Positions 33,858 through 46,338 of a DNA stretch of 64,000 nt are shown piece by piece (within the stretch, counting starts at the first letter, position 1; each line of letters opens with the position of its first letter). Made by a program: the position numbers and the translations under genes. The notes under the pieces were generated by a model, which did not search any database, was not told the origin of the DNA, and saw only the letters and a program-made list of their open reading frames with translations. This DNA is from Anaeramoeba flamelloides (taxonomy: Eukaryota > Metamonada > Anaeramoebidae): assembly GCA_027625915.1 (NCBI GenBank), contig JANTQA010000019.1:1369001-1433000 (forward strand), read 5' to 3'.

Positions 33858-36544
33858 AATCTTTTTATTCCGGTCATTAGAAGCATTTTAAACCCAATTT
33901 AGATTTCTGTAATGAAAGAAGAAAAAGAAAAAAAAAAAGAATAAATAATGAAGAGTGGAAAAAAAAAAATTAAGATATAAAAATAGTAGTAGTATTGGGA
34001 GGATATATATATTTCTAGTGAGTTCCATGACTTGCTATTTAGACTTTGATTTTAATTCATTTTTTCTTATAGCGTGCTGGGTCATATTAGTCGGAAAATA
34101 TTCTATTGTGATGTTGTATATTTTTTTTTGTATTCTTTGTACTAAACGACTCTTCAATATACTCTCTTTTAATGATACTAAAGTCAAAGAATTTGACTTT
34201 TTTGAGCTTATTTTTACAGTTTTTTCTGTTTTTTTTTTGCATAAAAGAGAGCAAAAATATTAAAAAAAAAAGAAAAAACTTCATAGAAAAGTTTTTTTGT
34301 TCCCCAAGTGTTGACTCGGTAAAACAACAATAATTTATATTGAACTAATTAATTTTTATTTTAATTTTTTTTTTCAACAGACTATTTTTAATCTTGAAAA
34401 ACCTAAGAATTTTATCTCTTGTTTAACTCCAGATCTTTGTAATACCCCCCCCCCCTATAAAAATATCAAGTTAATTTCCTTTTTAGCACCAAACAAGTAA
34501 TTTGGGCGGCTAATTATGTATATTCATGTGTAGAAAAATAATATTTTACCTTTATAAAAATTCGAAATTGAAAATTAATTTTCTTTCATTTTCAACCTAA
34601 AATCTTCTTGTTTAAGACAGTTCCAAAGTTTATAATTTTCAATATAAGTTGGATCACTTTTTAAAATTTTTTGAATAAATTTCAAGCTTTTTATAGATCT
34701 TTATACTTTTTCGATTTGAAGGGTTCTAGGAACAGGTGAATTTATAACGGTATGTTGAAGTATGAGTTATAATAGATAATACAACCAACTTTTGATTTTG
34801 TTTATGATGTGTCAGCTCTTTAAGAAGAGATCAAATAAGGATTCTTGCTATTTATTATTCAATATTTTGTTTTTGAAGAAATTAAAATTTTTATTTGAAT
34901 TTTCTCAACTTTTTTAACTTTGTAACACTTTTAGACAATTAGCCACGATTTATAATCTTTTTTTGATATAGTAACTTCAAAGATAGTATCTACTGATGAT
35001 GTTTGTAAATTAAGATTCAATTTAACTTTCACAATAGAAAAAAACAGATCACACAATGGGGAAAATAACAGATTCTATATTTATTCAAGTGTCAACTTAT
35101 AATCAAAATCACTTGATTATATTAACTCCAGGGAGTTTTATTTTTTAAAAATATATTGTAATCTTGTCAAGATCTTAAAAAATCTTTTTTTGTAATTTGT
35201 GTTTTTGCATTTGAAATGAATGAGTTAACCCCATTTAAACAATTTTATAATTTGATTCTATTTTTTGAAATCGAAAATTTACATATTTACAATATAAAAC
35301 TAGAAAAAAACCCTATTATTTCAATTAATAATTAAGTTAATTCTTGGAAATGGGTAAACATATTTTTAGTTTTAAGTTGGAAAGTCTTGATTTAGATAGA
35401 AAATTTTTTTATTTGGTTATTATTTTTAATTATTACAATTTCTATTTAAATCTCAACAAAAAAAAATAAAACTAATCGAAGTATAGGTGATTAAATAAAT
35501 GAAAAATTGAAGAATATTAACAAAAGTTTATCAATTAAATTTTCATCTAGGATATATTATTAAAATTTTTTTTAATTTTAAAATTTATAAAAGTTGTTTT
35601 TTTGGTTTTCAAAAAATGAAAAAAAAAAATTTAAATTTTTTTAACAAATTGTTTGGTTTTATTCACAAGAGTCCTTATAACAATTTAAATCATTTTTCAC
35701 AGAAAACAATAATTTTGAATTTTGACGATTAAATTAATTGATTCTCAAATATCGTCAAGAAAATTTTATTTTGAAAAAATAGATTTTTATCTTAAACAAA
35801 TAACAAAATTTCTGGATAAAATTTGTAAACCTGGTTTCAAACTTCAATTATTATAAATTACCCTTCTATAAAGTAATACCAATATTTTTCCAATCCGTTG
35901 AAAAATCAATTTTATTATTAACCCAAAGAATTATCCCATAAAAGAAAAAAAAATCCTTTTATTAATGTTACTGGTAATAAATACTATTTATTGTGTAATA
36001 ATGATGAAACTATGAATAAACCGAGTAAAACCTTTTTATAATGTAAGAAATAATATAAATTTTTTGGTTTTCTTTTGCAAAAAAAATGGGAAAAAAAAAA
36101 ATTGTTTCACTAAACTAATTTTCAATTCTGAGGTTTCTTTGTCGATCAGAATTTTTTGACCATTGAAATCTACAAAATTTGTAAGTAGAGAATACCACCA
36201 ATCAATAACATATTTTAAAATTTTGCTTTGCTTTTGTAGAGTACTGATATCTTAAGTGATATATTTTGATTTTCTTTTTAGTTATGATGGGACTTTTCTT
36301 TTTAATATAGTATCCGAATTGGTCAAAATATTTAATTTTCAAAATTTCTAAAAAAAAAATTGAAAATGTAAAAAAAAATTAATAAAAAAAAATCGTTTTT
36401 GGAAATAAAATCAATTTTTATTATTATAATTATTTATTTGTATTAAAAATAAATAATCATTATTTTAATAAAATTCAAAATATATAATTTAGTCATTTCT
36501 TTTTTCTTTTTAGATACTTTATATATTAATTCATAAAGTAAAAG

Positions 36545-36545
<1 letters not shown>
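33858..36545. other. intergenic, 2.7 kb
   Basis: AT-rich with poly-A/T runs and a C run at about 34445-34455. Frames at 33955-34284 are low-complexity. No gene, RNA or repeat family could be supported. Confidence 0.45.
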
Positions 36546-36613
<68 letters not shown>

Positions 36614-36640
36614 ACACACACACACACACACATACATACA
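36546..36640 (+). repeat. (CA)n microsatellite
   Basis: About 95 bp of AC repeat with a few interruptions (CATACA). It lies 36 bases from the 3' end of the 36676 frame. The Cys/Val frame read from its complement is an artefact. Confidence 0.95.
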
Positions 36641-36675
36641 AATATGAATATAAACTCAAAAATAAGATACTAGTA

Positions 36676-37278
36676 TTATTTTTTGTTTTTCTTATTAGAA
36701 AAATCTTTAGTAAATTGGAATTTATGCAAGAAATCTTGGGAGATTAAAGAAGAATCGAATTCAATTTCAATAAATTTTTTTTTAGGCAAAATGATTTTTA
36801 CCGCATTTTTGTTTTGCTTAAAAACCAGGCACTGTAGTGAATTTTTAAGTTTAAAGGTTTTTTTAATATTTTTTTTTTTCGTAATTAATAATAATTCTAT
36901 ATTAGATTTATAGAATTTAATTTTCAAAATCAAACTAATTAAGAATTTTTTAAGATTCGAAGAGGTGATTATTGAAACATACACTGGTATATTAATTGCC
37001 TCATATAATGGAATTAGGTTTGAAATTGTTTCGACTTGTTGGATGAAACCAAGAGTTAAATTCCATTTAATTTTTTTATGATCGTTAACGATTGTAATAT
37101 TTTCGAGTTGTTCGTTGTTAATTAACATTTTTGAATTTTGGATTAATAATTTCTTGGTTATTAATTTTAAATTAATTTTTGAATTAACTTTCAATTCAAT
37201 AAATTTCTCATCAAAGATTAAAGTTCCATAAACAATCTCATCATCATCATTTCCCCCATCTGTCAGATTATTATTATG

Positions 37279-37313
<35 letters not shown>

Positions 37314-38304
37314 CAGAATTATTATTATTATTATTATTATTGCTACTATTATTGAATAAATTTATCTGAAAGCCTTTTTCTTTTTCATTCATATTTTCAA
37401 TTTTCCCAAGTTCATATTTCAAATTATCTTTGTCTTTATGATTATTATTATTCTGATTATTTTTAATAATATTATTCTCAATCTCTATATTATTATAATT
37501 TTCCTTATTAATTATTAATTTGTTCATTTCTTCATGAGTTTTATTGATAATGACTTCAAATTTTATTAAACTGTTTTCCTTTTCTTGGAATTCATTTTTC
37601 AATTGTTCAAATCTTTCAAAAAATTCATTTTTTCTTTCATGGCTCTGGAAACTAAGGTAAATTTTCTGTTTTAAAATTTCAATCATACAAACATGTACTT
37701 TAGTCGGGTGATTAAATTGCCTTACGTGGATAATCTTTGAGGATAATTCTTTACAAGATAATAATAAATTAATTTGATCTTTTTCAAAAATGATCATTCC
37801 TTGATCAATTTGTTTAAAATTGATATCGATTATTACGATTTCAAATTTTTTACTTAAATATTCTTCGAATAATTGATTATTATTTTTTTGAGTTTTTTCA
37901 TTAATATTTTCAAAATGTGATAATAATTTATTCATTGAATCTAAGCTTTTAAACTTAATTTTAAATAATCTTAATTCACTAACAAAAAATAATTGGATAA
38001 TCAAATTTTCTTGATCATAAATTTTATAATGTAAGTTGTTAAATTTATCCCTTAAACATATTCCATTTGTTTCTTCTATTTTCATTTTCCCCTTTTTAAC
38101 AATTAGTACACATTGCCCTTTCCAATTTTGAGTTATATTTTGGAACAAAAAAATTGGATATCTTTCTAGAAGAAGAATTCCTGATTTTCTTCTTTTCTTT
38201 CTTTCTTTATTATTATTAGTACTAATATTATTTTTATTTTTATTGAGAATATTATTCTTTTTAACCTCATCATTTTCATCATGATCATTTTCATTATTAT
38301 TCAT
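36676..38304 (-). CDS. segment of a large PH-like repeat protein (C-terminal part of the disrupted U-box locus)
   Basis: An open frame of 542 codons. Three or four strand-rich blocks each end in a helix rich in Phe and Leu. Examples are IVKKGKMKIEETNGICL then SLDSMNKLLSHFENI, IIFEKDQINLLLSCKEL then SHERKNEFFERFEQL, and the part after an Asn run. This layout resembles tandem PH-fold domains but lacks a decisive signature. The first ATG is preceded by an A10 run (38306-38315). Removing one base there joins it in frame to the segment upstream, whose own text also ends with a PH-like block. It is therefore probably the C-terminus of one long protein starting at 42390. It is read alone if translation starts at MNNNENDHDE. 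Function unknown; PH-like folds bind lipids or peptides. Confidence 0.55.
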
Positions 38305-39561
38305 ATTTTTTTTTTAACATTATCATTATTTTTATTGTTTTATTATCATCAACTTTATCATTATTTTCATCATCAATACTATCATCATCATCATCATCAT
38401 CAGTATCATCATCATCATCTTCTTCTTCTTTTTCTTCTTCTTCTTTATTTTTATTAATATCATCATTATCATCATCTGATTGGGTTTTTTTTAAATGGTT
38501 AATAAATTGTATTCTTAAATTTTCTGTTTCAAATCTAACCCTAATTTTTTTTTTTTTAATAATAAAATATAAAAAAGTTTTCTGTCTGATTTTATATTTT
38601 ATTTTTTTCGTATTTACAGAAATGATATTATTATTTCGATCGATTAATTTTAAATTATCATTTAAAAATGTTAGGCGCACTTGTCCTTCAAATATCTTAT
38701 TTTTAGAAAATTTTGATACTGTAAATTCAGATTATGAATTGGGTTCTGAATCCGAATCCGAATCCAATTTTGATTTAAGATTAGAGCTTGAATTTAATTG
38801 CTTTAAAAATTTAAAATTTTTATTAAATAAATTAATTTGCTTTTCATTTGAAAATTTAATTGAAAATTTCAAATTTTTCATTTGAATAATTATTTCATTT
38901 TTTAATTTTTCTTGAATTATTACATTTTTATAATTGTCAACATACCTTTGCTTTTTTTCGTCAATTATTTCAAATAATAACTTTTCAAGTATTAATTTAA
39001 TTTCGACAGTGTAATTATTAGATTTATCTAAAGTATAAACTAGGAAAGATAATTTATTTTCTTTTTGAATATTTTTATTCTTATTTAATTGATCATTATA
39101 TTTTTCTTTTCTTTTTTCATTTTCAATAATATTATCATTATCATCATTATTATTATTCTTATTATTTTCATCATTATTCTCATCATCATTTTTAACATTC
39201 TCATAAGTTTTATCCAGATTAATAATATCATCATTAATAATCGTAATTTCATCATCATTATTATGATTTTCTTTTTGATTGGAATTTTTCTTTTCTATAT
39301 TTATTCTTTTTTGTGTTTCATATTGAGAATAATTAATATTTTGTAATGATGAATACTCTGTCGATGAGTTTATTTTGTTATTATTGATTTGTTTTCGTTT
39401 AGCATTTTTTTTTTTTGATTATTCTTTAAACTACTTTTAATATTTTTATTTTGAACCAAATCATTATTTTTGATTTTATTATCTTCCTTAATTTTATTAT
39501 TTTGTATTTTCTTTTTTTTTTTCTTTTTCTTTTGTTGATTTTTTTTTGTAATATTTACTTT
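38305..39561 (-). pseudogene. middle segment of the disrupted locus (coiled, PH-like)
   Basis: Continuous coding-like text on the minus strand with no ATG-led frame of its own. It runs from KVNITKKNQQ (after the stop at 39562) through an A12 run (39405-39416) where the frame changes, then NSSTEYSSLQ, an Asn/Asp region, LSFLVYTLDKSNNYTVEIKL, LKFSIKFSNEKQINLFN, a Ser/Asp run and a TAA at 38732-38734. It continues in the same frame as SEFTVSKFSKNKIFEGQV and RLTFLNDNLKLIDRNNN, an acidic run and the A10 run. The persistence of a coding pattern across each break argues for one ancestral ORF. Confidence 0.5.
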
Positions 39562-40154
39562 TTATTTATTAACATTTTTGTTTTTATAACTGTTTTTTTT
39601 ATTATTATATTTATATTTCCCCCCTTTTTTTCTATTTAATATTTTTTTCATTTTTAATTGATTATTATATTTCTTATTACTTTTCTTTAGATAGCTTTTT
39701 CTTTTCTTTTTTGACATTTCCCTTTTAAAATTATTATATCTTTTATAATTATTGTAGCTATCACTGCCACTTTCACTTTCGCTCTCGCCCCCACCCTTGC
39801 TTTGCATTTCTCCCCCACTTTGACTTTCTTTGCTATTTTGAAATTCATTTTCATTTTCTGAAATATGTAATTGTATGACATCTTCAAATAATTCTGAATC
39901 ACTTGAAGAAGAAAGATCATATTTTAGACCTTGCTCCTTTTTAAACCTTTCGCATAACCCTTTAATCACCTTTGAAGGTGTTAAAGAAGAAAGAGTTAGC
40001 TGCCTTTTCGTTATCGGGCATATTCCCCAATTATTAATATATCTGGTGATCGCTTTTCGTTCAAAAGTATGACCAAATGGAGTGTCAACAGGATCTTTAA
40101 ACAATTGGAATGTAATTGGGCAAGTTAAATCCGGTGGTGGCTTTGTTTTCAATT
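39562..40154 (-). CDS. U-box domain segment of the disrupted locus
   Basis: Open frame with a U-box within its first 75 residues: DLTCPITFQLFKDPVDTPFG, HTFERKAITRYI and CPITKRQLT, then SKVIKGLCERF. Spacing and residues fit the RING-like, metal-free U-box that binds E2 enzymes. This is followed by Ser/Glu/Gly-rich and Lys-rich stretches to a TAA (39562). The frame has no ATG before the domain. Its text is joined to the upstream acidic segment through an A11 run (40159-40169), where one extra base would restore the frame. Presumably the E3 ubiquitin ligase module of a larger protein. Confidence 0.7.
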
Positions 40155-40755
40155 TTAATTTTTTTTTTTAGGATCAAGAAAAATCATCATTGGCTTGATA
40201 TTATTGTCCATATTACTTCTTTGGAAAAGATTTTTTGGAAAAGTTTGATTATTATTATTATTTTTTGATAATTCATTTATTTCCCATTTTATTTGCTTTA
40301 TTTCTTTTTTATATTGAAAATATTTTTGTTCGTCATAATCATGATTAAATTCATAATCAGAACTTAAAATTTCATCACCTCTCTCGAATTCTTCATCATC
40401 ATAATCACCACCATTGTCTTCACCATGATCTTCATTGACACCATCATCATCGTTTACCTCGTATTCTAATTCATAATCATAATTAGAATCATATTCATCC
40501 TCACTATAAAATTCATCTTCAAAATATTCTGTATAATCATCATCATCGATCCCATAATCCTTTCCAGAATGCGAAGAATTGGACAATTGGTTTTCTTTTT
40601 CATCATCAATATCAATTATTGAATCATTGATGACATAAAGCTCTTGATCTAATTCCATTTGATCAATTTCATTTCTTAATAATTTTAATTCAGCTAATTG
40701 CTTTTCAAATAATAATTGTTGCTCTTGTAGTACTTGTTGTTCCCCTTCACAATAT
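40155..40755 (-). CDS. acidic coiled segment of the disrupted locus
   Basis: An open frame that begins before its first ATG (40658) with HKYCEGEQQVLQEQQLLFEK, a likely coiled coil. A long Asp/Glu/Tyr region follows, then KNLFQRSNMDNNIKPMMIFL, ending at the A11 run. The pre-ATG text is in a different frame from the end of the 42390 ORF. The switch coincides with an A8 run (40790-40797). Probably part of the same protein as its neighbours. Confidence 0.5.
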
Positions 40756-42390
40756 TTATGTTTTGTTTTGATTTTGATTTTGGTTTTCGTTTTTTTTGCT
40801 TGTCAAAAGATTCTTTTGATCTTCTTCCTTTTGTATTGTATAATCGGACGATTTGTTAATTGTATCAGGAATATGTGTTGTGAATTTAACTTGCCGTGTG
40901 GCAAAATTATTTGCATTTGTCTCCAAATTTCCCTCTGGAATAATTCTTAAATCATTTTTTCCAATTTCAATGTTTTTGATTTCTTCAATTTCTTCAGAAT
41001 TACTCGTATTAGAGGAATCAGAAAGTGACAGATTACTATAATCTGAGAAATCTTCATATTCTTCCCCATCTACCAAAATTTTTAAATTCCTTAATTCCTC
41101 TTCGAATTGGAGTTTTTTTTTTGTAAATTCTTCTTTTATTTGATTTGAGTCAGCGTCAGAGTCAATTGAAAGTGATCTCATGACCAAATCTTTAATGTTT
41201 TTATTTTTATTTTGCTTTTTGTTTTTTAAATTCATTAAAGCCTGTTTCCTTTTGTTTCCTTTATCACCCTCAACTTTTCCTTTGGTTCCTTTTTTTTTTT
41301 CATGTTCCTTTAAGATGTCATCATTATTAACATTTTCGTTGATTTGTTTTATTTCAGATTTTTTGAAATTTTTATTCTTTACATTTACATTTTCACTCTC
41401 ACTTTTACTTTTGTTTTTGTTTTTGTTTCCACTTCCGTCTTCATTTTCCTGGTTAACATTTACTTTTTCAAGTTGGACTTTAATATTTTCAGTATTTGGA
41501 TCAAAATTTGGATTAGGATTAACTTTTGACTGAGGCATTTTTTTTCTAATTTCAATAGTGTTGGTATTTAAATTCTGATACCGCTTTGTGCTTTTATTTC
41601 CATTAGTGTTCTCGTTTTCACTTTCATTTTCTGAATATGAAGAATATGAGGACGACGTTAGGTAGGTTAGTGAAGTAGTTGAAGAAGTGGTTGTTGCAGT
41701 GGTAGTGGAAGTTGTTTTATTATTTGAATAATTTTGATCATCAAAGTTCTTATTGTTAACCATTTCATTGGGATTAATTGTTAATTGTGACTCGCTGTAA
41801 TATTTTTCTTCAAATAATAAGTGTTGATAATCCAATTTTGTACTTAATTCAGAATTGGTTTTTTGTTGTACATTTCCAAAACGAGAATTATCAAGGTAAT
41901 TGTCATTTCCTTGATTATTTTGTAATTGAGATTGATGTAAAAAATCATTATTAAAATAATTTTCAACAATCCTTTTAGAATTATCCAAAGATTGGTTCGG
42001 TTGTATACCTTGAGTAAGAGTCTCTTTGTTAGTTCCTTTTTTTTCAAAGTTAGGAACAATGGTTTCTGGAACAGGTATTAATTTTTCTTTTTCTTTTTCT
42101 TTTTCTTTTATTTTTTGAAGATTTTGGGAGATTCTTGGCTTTTGATTTTCAATTTCATTTTTGTTTAAAAGATCTTCAAAAATACAAAAAACTAAATCAC
42201 TAGATTCAAGCAAATCATTAACATAGCATTCTCCTTTGGAAGTTCTTAAGGCAACAATTTTGCGAGGTGTAAAAATATTTCTTTGTTGGATTTTTGTGAT
42301 TAAATTATAAACTCTCATCCCATCAGGTCGCCGAATCGGTATTCTTGTTTTTTGATCACCAATTACAACAACTAAATGAAAACAATTCAT
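40756..42390 (-). CDS. N-terminal segment of the disrupted U-box locus, ubiquitin-fold-like start
   Basis: ATG at 42390 opens a 544-codon frame. Residues 1-75 (LVVVIGDQKTRIPIRRPDG, RVYNLITKIQQRNIFTPRKI, VNDLLESSDLVFCIFEDL) have the beta-grasp rhythm of DCX, PB1 or ubiquitin-like domains, with strands, one helix and a closing strand. A specific family is not claimed. The rest is low-complexity: Lys/Glu, Thr/Ser (STTSLTYLTSSSYSSYSENE), then an acidic Ser-rich block (EEYEDFSDYSNLSLSDSSNT) and an Asn/Gln end. It is likely the start of a protein of about 1,900 residues ending at 36676, now broken. Confidence 0.6.
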   Translation of the reverse strand: MNCFHLVVVIGDQKTRIPIRRPDGMRVYNLITKIQQRNIFTPRKIVALRTSKGECYVNDLLESSDLVFCIFEDLLNKNEIENQKPRISQNLQKIKEKEKEKEKLIPVPETIVPNFEKKGTNKETLTQGIQPNQSLDNSKRIVENYFNNDFLHQSQLQNNQGNDNYLDNSRFGNVQQKTNSELSTKLDYQHLLFEEKYYSESQLTINPNEMVNNKNFDDQNYSNNKTTSTTTATTTSSTTSLTYLTSSSYSSYSENESENENTNGNKSTKRYQNLNTNTIEIRKKMPQSKVNPNPNFDPNTENIKVQLEKVNVNQENEDGSGNKNKNKSKSESENVNVKNKNFKKSEIKQINENVNNDDILKEHEKKKGTKGKVEGDKGNKRKQALMNLKNKKQNKNKNIKDLVMRSLSIDSDADSNQIKEEFTKKKLQFEEELRNLKILVDGEEYEDFSDYSNLSLSDSSNTSNSEEIEEIKNIEIGKNDLRIIPEGNLETNANNFATRQVKFTTHIPDTINKSSDYTIQKEEDQKNLLTSKKNENQNQNQNKT

Positions 42391-44764
42391 CGTTAATCAA
42401 AATAAATGTAAGTTGCAATGAAGATTGTTTGTTTTTTGTGGCTTCCTTTTTTTTTTCTTTTTCTGTTTCTTTTTTTTTTGATAAAAAGTGTCTTCAATAA
42501 AAAAACTAAACAAAAATGATAATCATTTTTTATTTCTACAGATAACACTTAACAATTAATTCTCTCCTTTTTTTTATTTTCAATTTGAGTAAAAATAAAA
42601 TAGATAAGTATCAAATTTTCGAGTAATAAAATACTCCTTAAAGATAGAATATTTAAAAAGTGCTTAATAAAAGTGAATAAATTGAGCCAAATTGAATGAC
42701 TTTTTACACTAGAAGATAACAATTTGAAAATCAGTAATATAATCACAGAAATGTTCATCAATAATAAACCCTAATCTTCAAAATTACTTATTTTCATTTT
42801 ACGTCTTTTTCTATTAAGGACTTGGTTTTAAATTTTCCAATTTGTTTTGAAATACTTTAATTCAATCCATTTTAAATTGTGAACGAATGTATATTGAAAT
42901 ATTCTCCATTTTGGATCAAAAAATCATTTTATATCATTTTTTTTAAATTAAAAAATCAAGAAGAAAGAAATTTTTAGATACCTTGACCTGAACGGAATTA
43001 TTAAGAAAAGATGAGAATTAAAAAGAAAATTAATCATGATATTTCGACCAAAAAAATGAAGATCATTACAAACATTATCAACGAAATAACTCTAACTTTT
43101 CGAGATCTCAGGTTTATAAGTTTTTTACTTTTAGATTTGTTGAATTATTTAATTGTAACCTAGAAAATCACATTAACCGTTACAAAGGTATGGCAATTTT
43201 CTTTTATATTTTTTTATGTTTGTAATTTTATTTGGGTTTATTTTCTGGGATTCGGGGTCAGAATAACCCTTTCAAGGGTACTATTTACACTGATTAATTT
43301 TTTGAATAAATCTTGGATTACCAAAAACATTAACATTTGGTTTAATTTCTTGGGTTAAATTGCTTTATTAGATTATTTCTCATAAAATACAATTGTTTAA
43401 TTGTAGAAAAATTGGGGTTTGGAAAAATATAGAGGTATTTTCGATTCAAAGATTTAATGAAAATAAAAATTGGTATTTAGTCAAGAGTTTTGTTATTTAT
43501 TAAAAAAAAAAGAAAAAGTTGAAAAAAATAGATCTTTCTTTTTGAGAGAAAATCGGTATTTGGGGAAATTTCTGTTCGATACTCTCCAACTTTGTTTTAG
43601 CTTTTATTAAATTCTAAATTCACCAGAAAATGATAAAAACTAATTATTAAATTGTTACATTTTTCACTATTTTGGTATATTCTATACAATTTTTGGAACC
43701 CAATCAACTTAATCACCATACCAAAAAAAAAAAAAAAATAGGAAATTTTCAGCAATGTATACGGCTGGAAAAATTGTTTTCAAATTAAATTTTCTCAAAA
43801 TGCATATTTTTACCAAACTTCTTTTTCATTTTTTGAAAAGTGGTTAGACAAATTTAGTATAAATATATCATTTTTTCCATCCTAGATCTCACTAAAGAAA
43901 AATTTGTAAGATTAAACAACCACCAGCCACTCTTTCCAAGACTTCTAATATTAAATTACAATTGTATAAATAGTCGTTAATAAAATCATTTTTTCAACCT
44001 TAATGCTTTTCAAATTTGAAATATGAACTATTGTACAAACTTCTTCTTGATAAAAATTGCTTTAGATGAAGAGCTGGAAGGTTCAAAGTTAATGATTTTT
44101 GAAATCGAACTTAATTGATAAATCGTAAACTTTCAAAGGTTTTTTTTATAATACGAAAAAAACCTTTGAAAAAATACCAGTTTAAAAAAACACACAAAGA
44201 TCTCCAACACAAAAATCCATTGTGGAGTTACAATTTTAAAATAATATTTATCTGATTTAAACCAATTTTTATGGAAATTGCAGATTTTTATGAAATAAAA
44301 GTATATTTTTTTTATTTTATTATTAAATTATCTCAAAATACCAGTAAAATTCGTTGAAAAGTGACTTAAAACAAAAGAGAGAAAAATAATATTGTACCCA
44401 TTTCATTCAATAATATTACTTGATATTCAAAAACAATCAAAAAGAGCAATATAATTAAATCTTGGTTAAATTTTCCAAAGGGAACGTATTGATTAGAATG
44501 AAATTATTTCGTCAACCAAAATCCAATAATTAAATATTCCAAATTATTGTAATCGAAATATTGTAATGCGTTCGCCTAAACATCAAACTCTTGATTACTC
44601 TACCATATCATATTTATCAACGGATCTTTTCAATATCAATGAAAAAAAAAAAAAAACATAATTAATTAAACTTATACTGAGAACTATTTCATCATTTTCT
44701 TCACTTTACTTTTGAGTTTGATCTTGGTTTTATATAAAAAGAATATATATATATATATATATAT
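42391..44764. other. intergenic, 2.4 kb
   Basis: The 5' flank of the U-box locus. AT-rich. A small hairpin lies at about 44126-44172 (CTTTCAAAGGTTTTTTTTA mirrored). No gene or named element. Confidence 0.45.
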
Positions 44765-45310
44765 ATAAACTAGATTCCAAAAAATTGGACACGGTTTAAA
44801 CAGTGGAAAGAACATCATTACTGCACTTTAAATTCAATTTGGAAAGAATTTTGATTTTACAAACTATTTCATTTTTTGTCTTTTTTGTTTTGGTTTCATT
44901 TCCTTTTTGTTTTCTGCAAGTTATGTAATCTGTTTCCTTAGATCTGAATTTTTTTTTAATGGTTGATAGAAGGTTACTGTTGAGTTTGTTAAATTGGAAG
45001 ATAACATACAATTTATAGATGGTATCTTAATCATTTGATCGATCAACAATTATTGGTGAAATTTCAACAAATTTGCCAATACATTTTTTATTTCCCTTGT
45101 TTCAATATTTTGGACACACTGTTTTTTTTTTTTTTCGTTTTATATTTTTTTCTTTTATTTAGATTAAAATGATTACTTATTAAAACATTAATAATAGGTA
45201 ACTTAAGTGTTGTTTTATATTATTTTTGGAAAAATACAATAGATTGGTTTTTTTTTTTTTTACCTATTTTTGATTTTAGGTGTGTCCAAATTTTTAGAAT
45301 GGGGTTTATA
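44765..45310. mobile_element. mariner-like MITE, family D copy 1
   Basis: Ends TAGATTCCAAAAAATTGGAC and GTGTCCAAATTTTTAGAATG are mirrors, bounded by TA. Inner marks are GTTATGTAATCTGTTTCCTT and TGATCGATCAACAATTATTG. The copy at 46339-46884 matches it in inverse orientation. Its right end touches a family E element at TTTATATATAAA. Frames inside are not transposase-like. Confidence 0.7.
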
Positions 45311-45674
45311 TATAAACTCTATTTCAAAAATTGTAACTCACCTGAAATAATAAATTGAAAAAAAAATATCCTTTAGTATTCAAGAACAGTTAATAACTAA
45401 ACATGATTTGTAATTCACTTTTAAGTCATTCTAAATCTATAAAAGCCTGATATATTAAAAATTAAAAAAAAATAAAACCAAAAACTCAAAAAAATCGAGT
45501 CACAATTTTTGAAATGAGCATTACGGATTTTTTATTATTGAACTTTCACTGAAAAAAAGTTGAAAAACAAGATTTTTTATGAATAATTAAATCCATTTTC
45601 AAAGACATTACATAGTCCCAATTTTCTTAGTGATTATTTGTCTTTTCGAAGATCTTTTTTTTTTTTTCCACTGA

Positions 45675-45725
<51 letters not shown>

Positions 45726-45877
45726 AAAAGCAAAACTATAATTTGCAAAATTAGAAAAAATGATTCTGATCCAAAAATATGAAAATATTTTTTTTATAAA
45801 AAATACTGGTATAAACCCTCAAAACAACACCCATTAACAGTATAATGTGAGTCAAAATTTATGAAAAATAGTTTATA
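45311..45877. mobile_element. mariner-like MITE, family E copy 3 (inverted)
   Basis: Starts with AACTCTATTTCAAAAATTGT then AACTCACCTGAAATAATAAA, which is the right end of family E reversed, and ends GTGAGTCAAAATTTATGAAA. It holds an uninterrupted A run of about 40 bases (45679-45720). Confidence 0.7.
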
Positions 45878-46338
45878 TATATATATATTTATTTATGTAA
45901 TAAATGAATCCTTTTAAAAATTTTTATGATTGAATCATATCTACTTGAATAATGATTATTAAATAACTGAAACCATCCTTATGATAAAATTTTAAAGTTA
46001 TCGAGTATTATATTTGAAAAAAAAACTATTAAACTTAATAAAAACAGATTTGGTAGAAATTTATATTTAGATTAATAAAAGAAAAATTAAAAAAAAATTA
46101 TTTATCAATTCACATTCTTTAATGTTTATTAATAAAGCAAGGACAAATTATAATTCAGTTATATTACAATAAAAAAAGTAGAATTAAATGAATCTAAATA
46201 AAAAACCTCAGTTATAACGTATTAATCAGTTATCCCCACCCCCCATGAAAAAAATAATTGTAAAATATCAATTATAAATTTACAAGTTTTAAAGGGAACT
46301 GAATTAAACAAGATGATTTTAATAATAATCAATATTAA

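Noticed and set aside
36443-36637. Cys/Val-rich minus-strand frame
   Set aside because: It is the translation of the (CA)n microsatellite and nothing else.
40768-41533. Plus-strand hydrophobic frames opposite the 42390 ORF
   Set aside because: Antisense shadows of a low-complexity charged ORF.
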